Assembly (NCBI RefSeq): GCF_014284365.1
Contig: NZ_JACOGG010000002.1
Span: 1 to 64,000, forward strand
Reading direction: 5' to 3'
DNA length: 64,000 nucleotides
DNA from: Cognatundibacterium rugosum
Lineage (GTDB): Bacteria; Pseudomonadota; Gammaproteobacteria; Burkholderiales; Burkholderiaceae_D
Made by a program: the position numbers and the translations under genes. Positions 18,495 through 28,397 of the stretch are shown here, one piece after another (the stretch's first letter is position 1; each line of letters begins with the position of its first letter). Under the pieces are notes generated by a model. The model was not told where the DNA came from. It searched no databases and saw only the letters and a list, made by a program, of their open reading frames with translations.

Positions 18495-19139
18495 TTACGA
18501 TTTGCTGAGCGCATCCTGATGCGAGGCGTAGACGTTGCTGCGGCTGAGCGGGACTTGTTGAGCGAGTGCGGCTAACCACTGGTCGGTGCTGCAGGAACTC
18601 GCGAAATTGGAATGGAATACCACCTGAAAGACACGATGGATTTCTTCTGCGCTGGCCGCACCAGCCGCATTGCTGTAAGGCAGAGAGCCACTGGCATCGC
18701 TTAAGATTTCAACCTGATAGCCGCGATGAGCCGCTTCAAACACGGTGCTGGCATTGCAGTTATGCGTCATATAGCCAACGATGCTCAGCGTATCAATCTG
18801 CAAGGCTTGCAATTGCGCGTCCAGCGTGGTTCCTGTAAACGAACTCGCTTTCGTCTTTTCTATATGTACGGTCGATGGACGCCGTGCAACCTCTTCATGT
18901 AAGGCCCAATTATCAGAACCACGTGCAAATATGGGTGCATTTTCCGGCGCCGAATGCTGGATCACGAAGACCGGTATACCAGCCTGATGGGCGGCGTCCA
19001 TAGCGCGACCTATCTGCTGTAAAGAACGCTTTGGATCCGGGTAGCTGATACGCATCTGGCCGCTGAAATATTCATTCTGGACGTCAATCACAATCAGGGC
19101 GCGACGCGGTGCAGATGCAGTCTGGTTCAATGTAGTCAT
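18495..19139 (-). CDS. Cysteine hydrolase (isochorismatase superfamily)
   Basis: The 214-residue product has the isochorismatase-like fold with its catalytic triad: Asp in ALIVIDVQNEYF, Lys in HIEKTKASSFTGT and the nucleophilic Cys in IVGYMTHNCNAST. Members hydrolyse amides or vinyl ethers (nicotinamide, N-carbamoyl compounds, isochorismate); the substrate here cannot be read from the motif. A good Shine-Dalgarno (GGAAA) precedes the ATG. It is divergent from a GlxA-type regulator gene with 146 bases between starts, so it is probably the regulator's target. Confidence 0.88.
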   Translation of the reverse strand: MTTLNQTASAPRRALIVIDVQNEYFSGQMRISYPDPKRSLQQIGRAMDAAHQAGIPVFVIQHSAPENAPIFARGSDNWALHEEVARRPSTVHIEKTKASSFTGTTLDAQLQALQIDTLSIVGYMTHNCNASTVFEAAHRGYQVEILSDASGSLPYSNAAGAASAEEIHRVFQVVFHSNFASSCSTDQWLAALAQQVPLSRSNVYASHQDALSKS

Positions 19140-19285
19140 CGTATTTCCTTTCGGTGTGGTGAAGGCTGCGTAGTACAGCCAGACTTAGTATGGGCAGCAA
19201 AGTTGAACTGCATGGGATAGGATTGTGGATGAATTCACTGCATCTGCAGAGTGACCCAATTGCCATTTACCGATACAATCAGGCC

Positions 19286-20284
19286 ATGACAACATCTCCC
19301 TATTCTCCCGCGCCGGTACGGGTTGCGGTGCTTGCCTTTGACGGCATCAGCCCGTTTCATTTATCGGTCCCCAGTCTGGTGTTTGGCGAGTCAGTCCAGA
19401 CCAGAGAAGCAGCTGCATTTGAAGTCAGAGTCTGTGCTGCAGAAACCCAGCGTGGCGGCCGTAAACTGCGCAGCAGTGCTGGTTTTTACATAGAACCGCG
19501 CTATGGTTACCGTACGCTGCGCGAAGCGGATATCGTGATCATTCCGTCCTGGCACCAGGACCTGCGCGCTGCCCCACCCGAACTGCTGACCCAGTTAAGA
19601 AAAGCCCATGCAGCAGGTGCGATGCTGGTGGGTCTGTGTCTGGGCGCATTCGTACTGGCACAATGCGGCTTACTGCAAGGGCGCACTGCAACCACACATT
19701 GGGCTGCGGCACGCGAATTTGCGCTGCGTTTTCCGGACGTGTGTCTGGCACCTGATGTGCTGTATGTGGCACATCCTGATGTGATGACTTCAGCAGGCAC
19801 GGCGGCGGCGATTGACTGCTGTCTGCATATTCTGCGCACACAATGTGGCCCAGAAGCGGCGGCACAAGTGGCGCGCAAATTGGTGGTGGCACCGCACCGG
19901 CAAGGAGGTCAGGCGCAATACATAGAACGGCCACTGCCGGAGTCAGCCAGCGACCAGCGGCTGACACAGCTGATGGACTGGATGCTGGCCCATCTGTGTG
20001 AAACGCCGTCTGTCGATGACCTGGCAGCGCGCGCCTGTATGAGCCGGCGCAGCTTTACCCGCCATTTCCAGCAACAGACCGGCAGCAGTCCAGGCAAATG
20101 GCTGCTGCATCAGCGCCTGAACCATGCGCAGCGGGCATTGGAGAGCAGTGAGCTAAGCATAGAACAGATTGCGCTGCAAAGCGGCTTTGGCTCGGCGCTG
20201 ATGATGCGGCGTTACTTCGCGCGGGAACTACAGATATCACCATCCACTTACCGCCAGCAATTCCGCACGAATGTGACTGTCTGA
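19286..20284 (+). CDS. GlxA/FtrA-type AraC-family transcriptional regulator
   Basis: The start chosen is the ATG at 19286 (MTTSPYSPAPVRVAVLAFDG). The in-frame extension upstream lacks homology and lies in the promoter gap. The 332-residue product has an N-terminal DJ-1/PfpI-like domain (about residues 10-190), with the nucleophile-elbow Cys in VGLCLGAFVLAQCGLL. A C-terminal AraC helix-turn-helix pair follows (VDDLAARACMSRRSFTRHFQ, SIEQIALQSGFGSALMMRRY). It probably activates the divergent isochorismatase-family gene. The effector is unknown. Confidence 0.9.
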   Translation: MTTSPYSPAPVRVAVLAFDGISPFHLSVPSLVFGESVQTREAAAFEVRVCAAETQRGGRKLRSSAGFYIEPRYGYRTLREADIVIIPSWHQDLRAAPPELLTQLRKAHAAGAMLVGLCLGAFVLAQCGLLQGRTATTHWAAAREFALRFPDVCLAPDVLYVAHPDVMTSAGTAAAIDCCLHILRTQCGPEAAAQVARKLVVAPHRQGGQAQYIERPLPESASDQRLTQLMDWMLAHLCETPSVDDLAARACMSRRSFTRHFQQQTGSSPGKWLLHQRLNHAQRALESSELSIEQIALQSGFGSALMMRRYFARELQISPSTYRQQFRTNVTV

Positions 20285-20539
20285 CCTCGCTCAGAGCGTG
20301 CTTTCACCGCGCTCCCGCTATCGTTGTGTTGCGCCCACAAGCCGACTGACGTAAAGCGTTTGTCGTTGTAACATCACATAAAAAGTGGAATGCAGAAAAA
20401 AACTGTAACACTGACTGAACACAACCGTTCTACAATAGAGAACTTACACAAAATCATCCCCACGTCGCACCGCCTTATCGGGACGAATTTGTGTAGATCT
20501 TAAATATCTGCTTCTGTATTTTCTTTTGCCGGAATCCGC

Positions 20540-21385
20540 ATGCCCTACCTCAGCGAACTCACGCTCTATCCGATTAAATCCTGCGCCGGCATTAGCCTGA
20601 GCAACGCAGTCGTCGGTGAGAGCGGTCTGGTGTATCAGGGCATCCGTGACCGTGAATGGATGCTGGTCACGCCGGATGGTCAGTTTCTGACACAACGCAG
20701 TCATCCGCACATGGCGCGCCTGCGCATCCAGATTGAGGATGGGGTACTGCACGTCAGCTGGTCTGGGCGGCCAGATATCGCGCTGCCGCCGGATATCGTA
20801 TGGCAGCGTGAATCCACCGTCACTGTATGGGACGACACCCTGCCTGCGCTGGATGCGGGTGATACGATAGCTGCATGGTTTTCTGCGGCACTGGGAGAGA
20901 ACTGCCGACTGGTGAAGGTTGCGCCACATGCGCAACGCACTGCCAGCCTCAAGTGGACCGGTGAGCCTGCCGTGCGCACGTTGTTCTCCGATGGCTATCC
21001 TTTCCTGCTGGCGGCACAGTCCTCGCTGGATGACCTGAATCAGCGCGCTGTCGCGCAAGGCCATGCTGCCGTCCCCATCAATCGCTTCCGTCCCAATCTG
21101 GTCATCGCAGACAGCCCGGCGTTTGAAGAAGATTATGCAGCACAATTTGTTTTCAGTGACGGCATCGAATTGCGCTCGGTCAAACCCTGTACGCGCTGTC
21201 CTATGCCTGCCGTGGATCAGACCAGCGGGATAGCCGGATGGAATCCGGTCGATATTCTGCAAAGCTATCGTTCCAATCCCAAGGTCGATGGTGAAACCAC
21301 ATTTGGCGTGAATCTGATCGTAGCGCAGGGACTGGGGCAAACACTGCAAGTTGGTGCGCAGCTCGACATAGACATCGCATTCTGA
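20540..21385 (+). CDS. MOSC domain protein with N-terminal beta-barrel domain (YcbX-like)
   Basis: The 281-residue product begins with the MOSC_N beta-barrel domain (LSELTLYPIKSCAGISLSNA). The MOSC domain follows (residues about 120-275), with the Cys-containing signature KPCTRCPMPAVDQTSG. Relatives bind a molybdenum cofactor (mARC/YcbX) and reduce N-hydroxylated bases together with electron donors. Unlike E. coli YcbX it has no C-terminal 2Fe-2S ferredoxin domain, so a separate donor would be needed. The 255-base gap upstream has no recognisable gene. Confidence 0.9.
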   Translation: MPYLSELTLYPIKSCAGISLSNAVVGESGLVYQGIRDREWMLVTPDGQFLTQRSHPHMARLRIQIEDGVLHVSWSGRPDIALPPDIVWQRESTVTVWDDTLPALDAGDTIAAWFSAALGENCRLVKVAPHAQRTASLKWTGEPAVRTLFSDGYPFLLAAQSSLDDLNQRAVAQGHAAVPINRFRPNLVIADSPAFEEDYAAQFVFSDGIELRSVKPCTRCPMPAVDQTSGIAGWNPVDILQSYRSNPKVDGETTFGVNLIVAQGLGQTLQVGAQLDIDIAF

Positions 21386-21408
21386 GACCGGAAAGCCATC
21401 CGATCGCC

Positions 21409-22536
21409 ATGAACCACACTCAGCATCCGGCACAGATCCAGCATCAGCTAGAGCAAATGCGTCAGGAAAATCTCCTGCTGCGCACGCGTCTGCAAAATAT
21501 TCTGGAGCAGGCGCACCGCAATCAGAACATCATGGAGCGGCACCAGCACTTCGATCTGAAGATCATCGGTGCCAGTCATTTCGAAGAGCTGATCAGCCAT
21601 ATTTTCAGTGCGCTCGCGATCACCTCTGAACTGGATATGGTGACGCTGGTCTTACTCGACCCACGCACAGACCTGCAAAAAATGCTGGCCGATCTGCGCA
21701 TTGATCTGTCTGCATTTCCACATCTGCATTTCATACGCCATAGTAAAGAATTGCAGATCCACAGCCTGCCATTGCTCAAGCCTGTACTGGGTCCTTATCA
21801 AGACCTGCACCACGCGAGTCTGTTCCGCTGCTGCCACAAAAAGCCTCGCAGCGTGGCCGTGATACCACTGCTGCGTCAGAATAAGCTGATTGGCTATCTG
21901 AATCTGGGCAGTCTGCAAGCGGATCGTTTCCAACACAGTATGGCGACCGACTTTATTGAGCGCCTGGGTTCTATCATCGCGATCTGCCTGGAAAACGTGC
22001 TCAATAATGAGCGCCTGGTGTATATAGGTCTGACCGACCCGCTGACCCAGGTCAGCAACCGGCGTTATGTGGAACAACGCATGCTGGAGGAAATCGCTCG
22101 TGCACGGCGCCAGAATTACAGCATTGCGTGCATGTACCTGGATATCGACTACTTCAAAAATATCAATGACCAATGCGGTCATCAGGGGGGAGATGATGTG
22201 CTGTGCGAAGTGGCGCGCCGCATCAAGACTGAGCTGCGGCTCAGCGATACACTGGGGCGTTTTGGCGGCGAGGAGTTTGTCGTCTTACTCATCAATACCA
22301 GCCTGCAGGATGCGGCAATGGTGGCCGAACGCATACGCCGCAGTATTGCATCCACTCCGTTTTCGCTGACCGATGGCGGACAATGCAAGACCAGTATTTC
22401 TATCGGCCTTACAGTGGTTGGTCTACAAGAGAATTTCGGCGATGCACACCATGTTGCACGCGAGATGCTGGCGCGCGCCGATCACGCTTTATATGCGGCC
22501 AAACATGGTGGCCGTAACCGTGTCTGTTATCAGTAA
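21409..22536 (+). CDS. Diguanylate cyclase with N-terminal DUF484/GAF-like domain
   Basis: The 375-residue product has a coiled-coil start (IQHQLEQMRQENLLLRTRLQ) and a DUF484/GAF-like sensor region (about 40-200: VAVIPLLRQNKLIGYLNLGS). A C-terminal GGDEF domain follows with an intact active site (RFGGEEFVVLL), metal-binding Asp in YLDIDYFKNIND, and TDPLTQVSNRRYVEQ. It should make cyclic di-GMP in the cytoplasm; no membrane segment is evident. No RxxD inhibitory site is seen five residues before GGEEF (DTLGRF). It lies 23 bases after the MOSC gene and may be co-transcribed with it. The signal is unknown. Confidence 0.93.
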   Translation: MNHTQHPAQIQHQLEQMRQENLLLRTRLQNILEQAHRNQNIMERHQHFDLKIIGASHFEELISHIFSALAITSELDMVTLVLLDPRTDLQKMLADLRIDLSAFPHLHFIRHSKELQIHSLPLLKPVLGPYQDLHHASLFRCCHKKPRSVAVIPLLRQNKLIGYLNLGSLQADRFQHSMATDFIERLGSIIAICLENVLNNERLVYIGLTDPLTQVSNRRYVEQRMLEEIARARRQNYSIACMYLDIDYFKNINDQCGHQGGDDVLCEVARRIKTELRLSDTLGRFGGEEFVVLLINTSLQDAAMVAERIRRSIASTPFSLTDGGQCKTSISIGLTVVGLQENFGDAHHVAREMLARADHALYAAKHGGRNRVCYQ

Positions 22537-22577
22537 GCGTTGGAGTACTGGCCGCGCGACTGCGCAACCAGGCTGGC

Positions 22578-23404
<827 letters not shown>

Positions 23405-23438
23405 TTATCGTACAGGGTTTGCACCAAGACTTAACAAT

Positions 23439-23539
23439 AGGACTGACATAAATTTGTGCCGGCCGGGTACGGTCACGCAGACAGTACATTTGTACGGCAA
23501 GGAACCATAACGCCGCTGGGCAGGTTTTGCGACAGTCCT
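23439..23539. repeat. About 100-bp interspersed repeat with inverted ends, copy A
   Basis: The element starts AGGACTGACATAAATTTGTG and ends GGTTTTGCGACAGTCCT. The ends are imperfect inverted repeats (AGGACTG...CAGTCCT). The internal block GTACGGCAAGGA-CCATAACG-CCGCTGGG is shared with copy B at 58946-59047, and in part with copy C at 60283-60382. It lies between coaD and rsmD, in a gap that otherwise holds no gene. Size and inverted ends suggest a MITE- or REP-like element. Confidence 0.8.
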
Positions 23540-23557
23540 AAACAATTTGAAACGGCA

Positions 23558-24226
23558 TTATGCCTTAATTTCGTGCGTCTCATGCGCCAAATTGCTGCGC
23601 TGCAGAAGGTGAAAATACACACTTCCTGCCTTATCGGCCCGCAACAACTGCCAACCTCGCAACAATTCCTGCATGTGGGCATCGTCCGATTCAGGATTCA
23701 GCGCAAATTCCGCCTCGACATATAGCAAGCCTTTGGGTAACAATAAACTTTGACAAACGGATAACATTTTGTGCAGCCAGTCTTTACCAAACGGCGGGTC
23801 CAGAAAAATCAAATCATACTGTTTTCCCTGAGCGATCAATTGAGCTATTGCTTTTTGCGCATCACTGCGCAGTAACTGGCATTGCTCAGCACCCAGTTTG
23901 CTTTTGACCTCAGCTAACTGCTGGTAGGCCTGAGTGTGGTTTTCTACCATCGTCACGCTTTGCGCGCCACGGCTGGCTGCCTCGAAACCGAGTGCACCGC
24001 TGCCCGCAAACAGGTCCAGGCACTGGCGTTGCGTCCAGTAGGCATCAAACAAGTGATTGAGCCAATTAAACGCAGTTTCTCGCACACGGTCGGGGGTAGG
24101 ACGCAAACCCTCCGCCTCAATCACGCTCAGTACACTGCGCTTCCATTGACCACCTATGATGCGTATCTGATGGGTAGCTCGCTTGGGCGCGACATTTTTT
24201 TTGCCAGTTGTTTTCATTGTTTGCAT
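23558..24226 (-). CDS. rsmD: 16S rRNA (guanine(966)-N(2))-methyltransferase
   Basis: The 222-residue product has the RsmD N-terminal signature IRIIGGQWKRSVLSV and GLRPTPDRVRETAFNWL. SAM-binding motif I (CLDLFAGSGALGFEAASRGA) and the catalytic DPPF motif (LIFLDPPFGKDWL) follow. It methylates G966 of 16S rRNA during 30S assembly. Either of two nearby ATGs (codon 1 or 4) could be the start. It is divergent from ftsY, a conserved arrangement, and heads the rsmD-coaD-fdx group. Confidence 0.97.
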   Translation of the reverse strand: MQTMKTTGKKNVAPKRATHQIRIIGGQWKRSVLSVIEAEGLRPTPDRVRETAFNWLNHLFDAYWTQRQCLDLFAGSGALGFEAASRGAQSVTMVENHTQAYQQLAEVKSKLGAEQCQLLRSDAQKAIAQLIAQGKQYDLIFLDPPFGKDWLHKMLSVCQSLLLPKGLLYVEAEFALNPESDDAHMQELLRGWQLLRADKAGSVYFHLLQRSNLAHETHEIKA

Positions 24227-24328
24227 GACATGGGTAAGTCATTTTACCCAGCGCTGTCTGTTAGAATGGCAGCATTCTAATCCAGGGAAGTGAGGTATAC
24301 CTTCCCGCACTCGACAAATTCATCCCCG

Positions 24329-25480
24329 ATGTTTAGCTTTTTCAAACGAAAACCCAAAGAACCGGCGCCCGTGCCGGAACAGCCAGCCAGTGCCCCGGTA
24401 GCACCGGCACCAACGCCAGCCACCTCTTTCAGCACCAGCCCTGCGCCGGCCGCCGACACGCCCTCTGCTGTCACACCCTCTCCTATCACGCCTGCGGCCA
24501 TCACACCACCGGTGCAGGACGTGCAGACTGAGGCACCGCAACCCGCAGAAATCGTCGCAGCGCCCGCACCTGCACCGGAACAAAAGCGATCCTGGCTGAG
24601 CCGCCTGAAAGCAGGATTGGCCAAAACCTCGTCGAATCTGACCACGCTGTTCATCGGTGCGCGCATCGATGATGACTTGTATGATGAGCTGGAAGCTGCC
24701 TTGCTGACCTCCGATGCAGGCGTGGAAGCGACCCTGTTTTTGCTCGATGCACTGAAAAAGAAAGTCAAAGAAGAAAAGCTGACCGAAGCAGTACAGGTCA
24801 AGGCAGCACTCAAAACTTTACTGATCGATTTGCTGACACCACTGCAAAAGCCCTTAGTACTGGGTCAGTATCAGCCGCTGGTCATGATGATTGCGGGCGT
24901 CAATGGTGCGGGTAAGACCACCACCATAGGCAAGCTGGCAAAACACATGCAGACCCATCAGCAATCGGTGGTACTGGCCGCAGGTGATACTTTCCGTGCT
25001 GCGGCGCGTGAACAGCTGACGATCTGGGGTGAACGTAATGACGTGACCGTGATCGCGCAGGAATCCGGAGACCCGGCCGCAGTTGCTTTTGACGCAGTTG
25101 CGTCAGCTAAAGCGCGCGGTACCGATGTAGTGATGGTCGATACTGCTGGCCGTTTGCCAACCCAGTTACATCTGATGGAAGAGCTGAAAAAGATTAAGCG
25201 CGTGATTGCCAAGGGCATGGATGGCGCACCTCAGGAAGTGCTGTTAATCATCGATGGCAATACCGGCCAGAATGCCCTGGCCCAGGTCAAGGCATTTGAC
25301 GATGCATTGCAACTCACCGGACTGGTGATCACTAAACTCGATGGCACGGCCAAAGGTGGTGTACTGGCAGCGATAGCGAAAACGCGCCCGGTACCGGTCT
25401 ACTTTATCGGTATTGGTGAGCAGATCGAAGATCTGCAGCCTTTCAATGCCCAGGAATTTGTTGACGCCCTGCTCAATTAA
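24329..25480 (+). CDS. ftsY: Signal recognition particle receptor FtsY
   Basis: The start chosen is the ATG at 24329 (MFSFFKRKPKEPAPVPEQ). The 383-residue product has a Pro/Ala/Thr-rich N-terminal region (about 1-95), a helical N domain, and the NG GTPase domain: G1 GVNGAGKTTTIGKLA, DTFRAAAREQL, G3 DTAGRLPTQ and G4 TKLDGTAKGG. It docks SRP-ribosome complexes at the inner membrane for co-translational insertion. It is followed by ftsE (12 bases), ftsX and rpoH, the classical ftsYEX-rpoH order. Confidence 0.98.
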   Translation: MFSFFKRKPKEPAPVPEQPASAPVAPAPTPATSFSTSPAPAADTPSAVTPSPITPAAITPPVQDVQTEAPQPAEIVAAPAPAPEQKRSWLSRLKAGLAKTSSNLTTLFIGARIDDDLYDELEAALLTSDAGVEATLFLLDALKKKVKEEKLTEAVQVKAALKTLLIDLLTPLQKPLVLGQYQPLVMMIAGVNGAGKTTTIGKLAKHMQTHQQSVVLAAGDTFRAAAREQLTIWGERNDVTVIAQESGDPAAVAFDAVASAKARGTDVVMVDTAGRLPTQLHLMEELKKIKRVIAKGMDGAPQEVLLIIDGNTGQNALAQVKAFDDALQLTGLVITKLDGTAKGGVLAAIAKTRPVPVYFIGIGEQIEDLQPFNAQEFVDALLN

Positions 25481-25492
25481 AAGCGAGCTACC

Positions 25493-26167
25493 ATGATCGA
25501 ATTTGATAATGTCAGTAAGCAGTATTCCCGCGATGCCTATGCGCTGCGCGATGTGTCGCTCTCTATCCCGGATGGAGAGCTGATTTTTCTGGCCGGTGCA
25601 TCCGGTGCGGGGAAATCGACTTTATTGAAAATGATCGCTGGTATAGAAAAACCCAGCAGCGGCCGCGTGATCGTCAATGGTCAGGACATCAGCAAACTCA
25701 AAGCAGGCAGCCTGCCCTACTTGCGGCGCAAACTGGGGCTGATCCTGCAGGACCAAAAACTGCTGTCGGACCGCCATGTACTGGCCAACGTGATGCTGCC
25801 GCTGATCGTGACCGGAGCCTCCGCCAGCGAAGCCGAATCGCGCGCACGCATTGCGCTCGACAAGGTCGGTCTGCCGGATAAGGCGCAGGCGATGCCTATG
25901 GAGTTGTCGGGCGGAGAACAACAGCGGGTAGCCATTGCGCGTGCGATCGTCAACCGGCCTAAAATTATTCTGGCCGATGAGCCAACGGCTTTCCTCGACC
26001 GCGACAATGCGAACAAGGTACTCAGTGCGCTCAAGATATTTCAAAGTGCAGGGGTGACCTGCGTGATTTCCAGCCATGACGAACAATTTCTGGATCAGGC
26101 CAGCCGCGTGATTTACCTGCGTCACGGACAGGTAGCCGATTCCTGGCAAGCCGCTGTCGCTGCCTGA
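25493..26167 (+). CDS. ftsE: Cell division ATP-binding protein FtsE
   Basis: The 224-residue ABC ATPase has Walker [17 protein letters not shown], signature [14 protein letters not shown] and Walker [13 protein letters not shown], where most FtsE proteins have a TGNLD-type ending. With FtsX it forms a type VII-like mechanotransmission complex at the septum, which activates peptidoglycan hydrolases rather than moving a substrate. It lies 12 bases after ftsY and 23 bases before ftsX. Confidence 0.97.
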   Translation: MIEFDNVSKQYSRDAYALRDVSLSIPDGELIFLAGASGAGKSTLLKMIAGIEKPSSGRVIVNGQDISKLKAGSLPYLRRKLGLILQDQKLLSDRHVLANVMLPLIVTGASASEAESRARIALDKVGLPDKAQAMPMELSGGEQQRVAIARAIVNRPKIILADEPTAFLDRDNANKVLSALKIFQSAGVTCVISSHDEQFLDQASRVIYLRHGQVADSWQAAVAA

Positions 26168-26190
26168 ACCTTAGCCTGCAAGGAAATGAC

Positions 26191-27105
26191 ATGACCATCT
26201 GGTTGAGAGAACATCTGTTTGCAATCAAAAGCGCACTGACCCATTTACGTGCGGCCCCGGGAAATTTTTTGTTTAATGTGTTGGTGGTCGCGATCGCGCT
26301 GGCCTTGCCTATTGCAGGTCTGACCCTGATAGAAAATATACGTCCGGTGTCAGCACAACTGTCGATAGAGCCGGAAATCAGCATTTTCCTGACGCCGGAT
26401 ACGCAGCGCAGCAGCGCAACTGCCCTGTCTATACCGATCAAAAAGCTGCTGAAAGACCAGAACATCAGCGCTAAACTCAGTTTCACTCCCAAAGAAAAAG
26501 CGCTGGCCGCGATGCAGGATGCGTCCAGTATTGCCGAAGTACTGTCTACGCTGGGCGGCAATCCGCTGCCAGATGCCTATGTGCTGTCTTTATCGAATCA
26601 AGATACCGATAAGCTGGAAAAATTAGTGGAACAGTTACGCACACTGCCCGATGTGGACGTGGTGCAGGTGGACTCTGCCTGGGTGAAGCGACTGGCAGCA
26701 CTGGTGCAGATTTTCCAGATGGGCCTGCTGTTTATGGCGATTACCCTTGGCGTAGTTGTTGTGGTGGTGGTGTTTAATGCGACCCGCTTGCAAGTGATTT
26801 CTCATCAGGCCGAAATTTCCGTAACACGCCTGCTGGGTGCCACCAATACCTTTATACACCGGCCCTATTACTACACGGGTGCCTTCCTGGGCATCCTGGC
26901 AGGTGCGATTGCACTGGGCGTAATTGCAGCCAGCCTGCAACCGCTGAACCAGGCTATTGCAGAATTTGCCAAGCTGTATGCCTCAGAATTCCGGCTGGTT
27001 CCACTGGGTCTGTTACCCAGCCTGGCTTTACTCGGTACCAGCGTTGGCCTGGGCCTGATCGGCGCTTACCTGTCGGTACGCAGGCAACTTGCACGCGCCA
27101 GCTGA
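26191..27105 (+). CDS. ftsX: Cell division protein FtsX
   Basis: The 304-residue product has a cytoplasmic N-terminus and one membrane segment near residues 28-50 (LFNVLVVAIALALPIAGLTL). A periplasmic loop of about 100 residues follows (the part that contacts hydrolase activators), then three further membrane segments (LVQIFQMGLLFMAITLGVVV, AFLGILAGAIALGVIAASL, LGLLPSLALLGTSVGLGLIG). It is the membrane partner of FtsE. A good Shine-Dalgarno (AAGGAAA) precedes the ATG. Confidence 0.96.
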   Translation: MTIWLREHLFAIKSALTHLRAAPGNFLFNVLVVAIALALPIAGLTLIENIRPVSAQLSIEPEISIFLTPDTQRSSATALSIPIKKLLKDQNISAKLSFTPKEKALAAMQDASSIAEVLSTLGGNPLPDAYVLSLSNQDTDKLEKLVEQLRTLPDVDVVQVDSAWVKRLAALVQIFQMGLLFMAITLGVVVVVVVFNATRLQVISHQAEISVTRLLGATNTFIHRPYYYTGAFLGILAGAIALGVIAASLQPLNQAIAEFAKLYASEFRLVPLGLLPSLALLGTSVGLGLIGAYLSVRRQLARAS

Positions 27106-27307
27106 ATCTGAAGCCGGGTGTTGCGCTGGCAGCCCGGCATCCCCCCGCTTCATTCCCAAACAACAATTCTTCCCTGCAATTTTCTATTGCAATGCAACTT
27201 TCCAGATTTTTCTTAGTCTATTCTATATGGACTAAGCCGTACTGACCTTGTCTGGAAAATCATTCAAGCAGGCATAAATAATTGCCATGTAGCATTTTTT
27301 CGGATTG

Positions 27308-27334
27308 TTAGCACTCTTTGTCAGAGAGTGCTAA
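27308..27334. promoter_or_regulatory. CIRCE element (HrcA operator) upstream of rpoH
   Basis: TTAGCACTC-N9-GAGTGCTAA is present without mismatch, 67 bases before the rpoH start codon. This is the consensus CIRCE operator bound by the heat-shock repressor HrcA, so rpoH transcription is predicted to be under HrcA control. A second inverted repeat, CTTAGTC...GACTAAG, lies at 27212-27236 without a T run and has no clear role. Confidence 0.95.
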
Positions 27335-27400
27335 TATAGGTACTTGACCTGTTTGATCTGAGTGCTTGGACTCAGGCAGCAATGAGGAGGAACAATAGTA

Positions 27401-28291
27401 ATGACATCGACACAACTTATCCCCGCAACTGACAGCCATGCGCTGGCACTGGGTTTCAGTGGCACGCTCGGTAATATTGACGCCTATATCTCTGCTGTTA
27501 ACCGGCTGCCTATGCTGACTCACGAAGAGGAAGTTGATCTCGCAACGCGTTTGCGCAACCAGAATGATCTGGCTGCAGCCCAGCAACTGGTGTTATCGCA
27601 CTTACGTCTGGTGGTTTCTATCGCCCGTGGTTATCTGGGCTATGGACTGCCGCATGCTGACCTGATTCAGGAAGGTAATATCGGCCTGATGAAAGCCGTT
27701 AAACGTTTCGACCCGGATCAGGGCGTGCGTCTGGTGTCCTATGCGATGCACTGGATCAAAGCAGAGATGCATGAATACATCCTGAAAAACTGGCGCCTGG
27801 TCAAAGTGGCCACCACCAAAGCACAGCGTAAGCTGTTCTTTAATCTGCGCAGCCATAAAGAAGGTCTGGAAGCGATGTCGCCTAAGCAAATCGATGCACT
27901 GGCTAAATCGCTGGACGTGAAACGCGAAGAAGTGATCGAAATGGAAATGCGCTTATCTGGCCATGATATCGCGCTGGATGCACCGGGTGATGACGATGAT
28001 GATAAATTTGCACCTATTGCTTACCTGAAAACCGAGTCTGAAGAACCGACCCGTGTACTGGAAACCCGTCAGTACGACAGATTGCAAAGCGAAGGTCTGG
28101 AATCTGCTTTGGCCAAACTGGACCCGCGTTCACGTCACATCATCGAATCACGCTGGTTGAAGAACGACGATGGCTCCGGCGCTACCTTGCATGAACTGGC
28201 CGATGAATATGGCGTTTCCGCAGAACGTATCCGCCAAATCGAAAGTGCGGCACTGAAAAAAATGAAGGGTGCTCTCAGCAGCTTTAACTAA
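27401..28291 (+). CDS. rpoH: RNA polymerase heat-shock sigma factor RpoH
   Basis: The 296-residue sigma-70 family protein carries the RpoH box TKAQRKLFFNLRSHK that separates sigma-32 from other sigmas. Region 2 (LRLVVSIARGYLGYGLPHAD, LIQEGNIGLMKAVKRFDPDQ) and region 4.2 (LHELADEYGVSAERIRQIES) are intact. The Shine-Dalgarno GAGGAGG is strong. It directs transcription of chaperone and protease genes after heat shock. A perfect CIRCE element precedes it and a rho-independent terminator follows. Confidence 0.98.
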   Translation: MTSTQLIPATDSHALALGFSGTLGNIDAYISAVNRLPMLTHEEEVDLATRLRNQNDLAAAQQLVLSHLRLVVSIARGYLGYGLPHADLIQEGNIGLMKAVKRFDPDQGVRLVSYAMHWIKAEMHEYILKNWRLVKVATTKAQRKLFFNLRSHKEGLEAMSPKQIDALAKSLDVKREEVIEMEMRLSGHDIALDAPGDDDDDKFAPIAYLKTESEEPTRVLETRQYDRLQSEGLESALAKLDPRSRHIIESRWLKNDDGSGATLHELADEYGVSAERIRQIESAALKKMKGALSSFN

Positions 28292-28327
28292 GTTTCTCTA
28301 ACTAAGTTGCTACTGCTCCTTTCCTAC

Positions 28328-28357
28328 AAAAAAGGCACTCTGATGAGTGCCTTTTTT
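28328..28357 (+). terminator. Rho-independent terminator after rpoH
   Basis: A 13-bp stem AAAAAAGGCACTC / GAGTGCCTTTTTT with a TGAT loop lies about 35 bases past the rpoH stop. The flanking A and T runs may let it also act on the convergent patatin gene. Confidence 0.92.
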
Positions 28358-28397
28358 GCATGCTGTACATTCCGTTGCAGGCAGCCTGCTTTGCACT

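Noticed and set aside
20444..21433. 329-codon minus-strand frame
   Set aside because: It covers the MOSC gene and its promoter in antisense. Composition is typical of a shadow frame, with no recognisable motif.
27212..27236. Inverted repeat CTTAGTC...GACTAAG after ftsX as a terminator
   Set aside because: There is no T run on either strand and the spacer is long, so neither terminator nor operator can be supported.
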